6,580 bases of DNA from Desulfurivibrio sp044068515. GTDB lineage: Bacteria > Desulfobacterota > Desulfobulbia > Desulfobulbales > Desulfurivibrionaceae. Each line of letters opens with the position of its first letter. The first letter of the stretch is position 1. The notes beneath the pieces were generated by a model. It was not told where the DNA came from, searched no databases, and worked only from the letters and a program-made list of their open reading frames with translations. Location of the stretch: assembly GCF_044068515.1 (NCBI RefSeq), contig NZ_JBIPKI010000069.1, forward strand, positions 1-6,580. The letters are read 5' to 3'. Shown in pieces: positions 6,283 through 6,580 of the stretch. Made by a program: the position numbers and the translations under genes.

Positions 6283-6580
6283 AACAGGAACACGCGGAGT
6301 GTTTGCTCCAGAATGCCGGAATCAACTTTTTCGGCACGGTGGTGGCGGTGATTACGCACGAGTTGAAAAATGTCCTGGCCATTATCAATGAAAACAAAGG
6401 CCTGCTGGAGGATTTCGCCCATCTGGCCCGGCAGGAGGAGCGGGAGCTGGAGCCGGATACCGCTTTGACCACCGCGGCCGCCATCGGCCGCCAGGTGGAG
6501 CGGGCCGATATTATCATCAAAAATCTCAATCGCTTCGCCCACAGTCCCGACCAGGAGGTGAAAATTTTGGATCTGGGCGA
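6279..6580 (+). CDS. Soluble histidine kinase, N-terminal part (truncated by window edge)
   Basis: An open frame of 100 codons begins at an ATG overlapping the previous stop (ATGA) and continues past the right edge. AAGGA at 6268-6272 sits six bases before the start. The protein opens almost directly into a dimerisation and phosphotransfer domain: residues 15-43 include VAVITHELKNVLAIINENKGLL, with H27 as the expected phospho-acceptor. A helical hairpin follows, including GRQVERADIIIKNLNRFAHS at about 72-91, which corresponds to the second HisKA helix ending in the N-R-F/S-F-A pattern. There is no membrane segment or sensor domain before the H-box, so this kinase is predicted to be cytoplasmic. 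The LAIINE core matches the upstream membrane kinase, but HELKNV replaces HEINNP, losing the usual proline. The ATPase domain would lie outside the window. A phosphotransfer-only protein lacking an ATPase domain cannot be excluded. Confidence 0.8.
   Translation, partial: MKQEHAECLLQNAGINFFGTVVAVITHELKNVLAIINENKGLLEDFAHLARQEERELEPDTALTTAAAIGRQVERADIIIKNLNRFAHSPDQEVKILDLG

Noticed and set aside
1..6580. CRISPR arrays, tRNA or rRNA genes, insertion sequences, attachment sites
   Set aside because: No regularly spaced repeats, no cloverleaf or rRNA-like segments, and no transposase or integrase frame or terminal repeats were seen.

Overview
The window is GC-rich bacterial DNA carrying one gene fragment on the minus strand and six genes on the plus strand, the last cut by the window end. 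The domain vocabulary fits a Desulfobacterota bacterium, possibly a Desulfobulbales-type sulfur-cycle anaerobe: a cytidylate-kinase-like/receiver fusion, a dCache histidine kinase of the style common in that phylum, and kinases with a LAIINE-type H-box. That placement is inferred from protein style, not from a marker gene.

Layout. (1) Positions 1-480, minus strand: the first 160 codons of a protein resembling the DNA polymerase III delta subunit (holA), running off the left edge. (2) 481-780: a divergent intergenic region with two or three GC-rich hairpins and one AT-rich block, and no convincing gene. (3) 781-1947: an extended-SDR (RmlD/epimerase-like) NAD(P)-binding protein of unknown substrate. 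(4) 1948-2198: a structured non-coding stretch followed by a TTGACA promoter and overlapping palindromes that could be a TetR operator. (5) 2199-2813: a TetR/AcrR-family repressor. (6) 2886-6580: a signalling operon made of a cytidylate-kinase-like-BON-REC fusion protein, a membrane dCache histidine kinase, a stand-alone receiver protein, and the start of a soluble histidine kinase. The last three are separated by 1 bp or overlap.

How the genes may work together. The membrane kinase (4143-5897) would sense a periplasmic ligand through its dCache domain and phosphorylate one or both receiver domains. Both receivers share the GHGS and KPV(D/E)IDLL signatures. The two kinases share the LAIINE H-box core, so the cluster looks like two paired kinase/receiver modules sharing partners. 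Neither receiver carries a DNA-binding output domain. The output is therefore either the degenerate nucleotide-kinase-like domain of the fusion protein or something encoded beyond the right edge. The TetR regulator sits 72 bp upstream in the same direction and may control the cluster as well as itself.

The most unusual item is the 413-residue fusion protein. It has the fold signature of cytidylate-kinase-like proteins but lacks the glycine-rich P-loop, which suggests a sensory or regulatory pseudokinase coupled to a phosphorylatable receiver.
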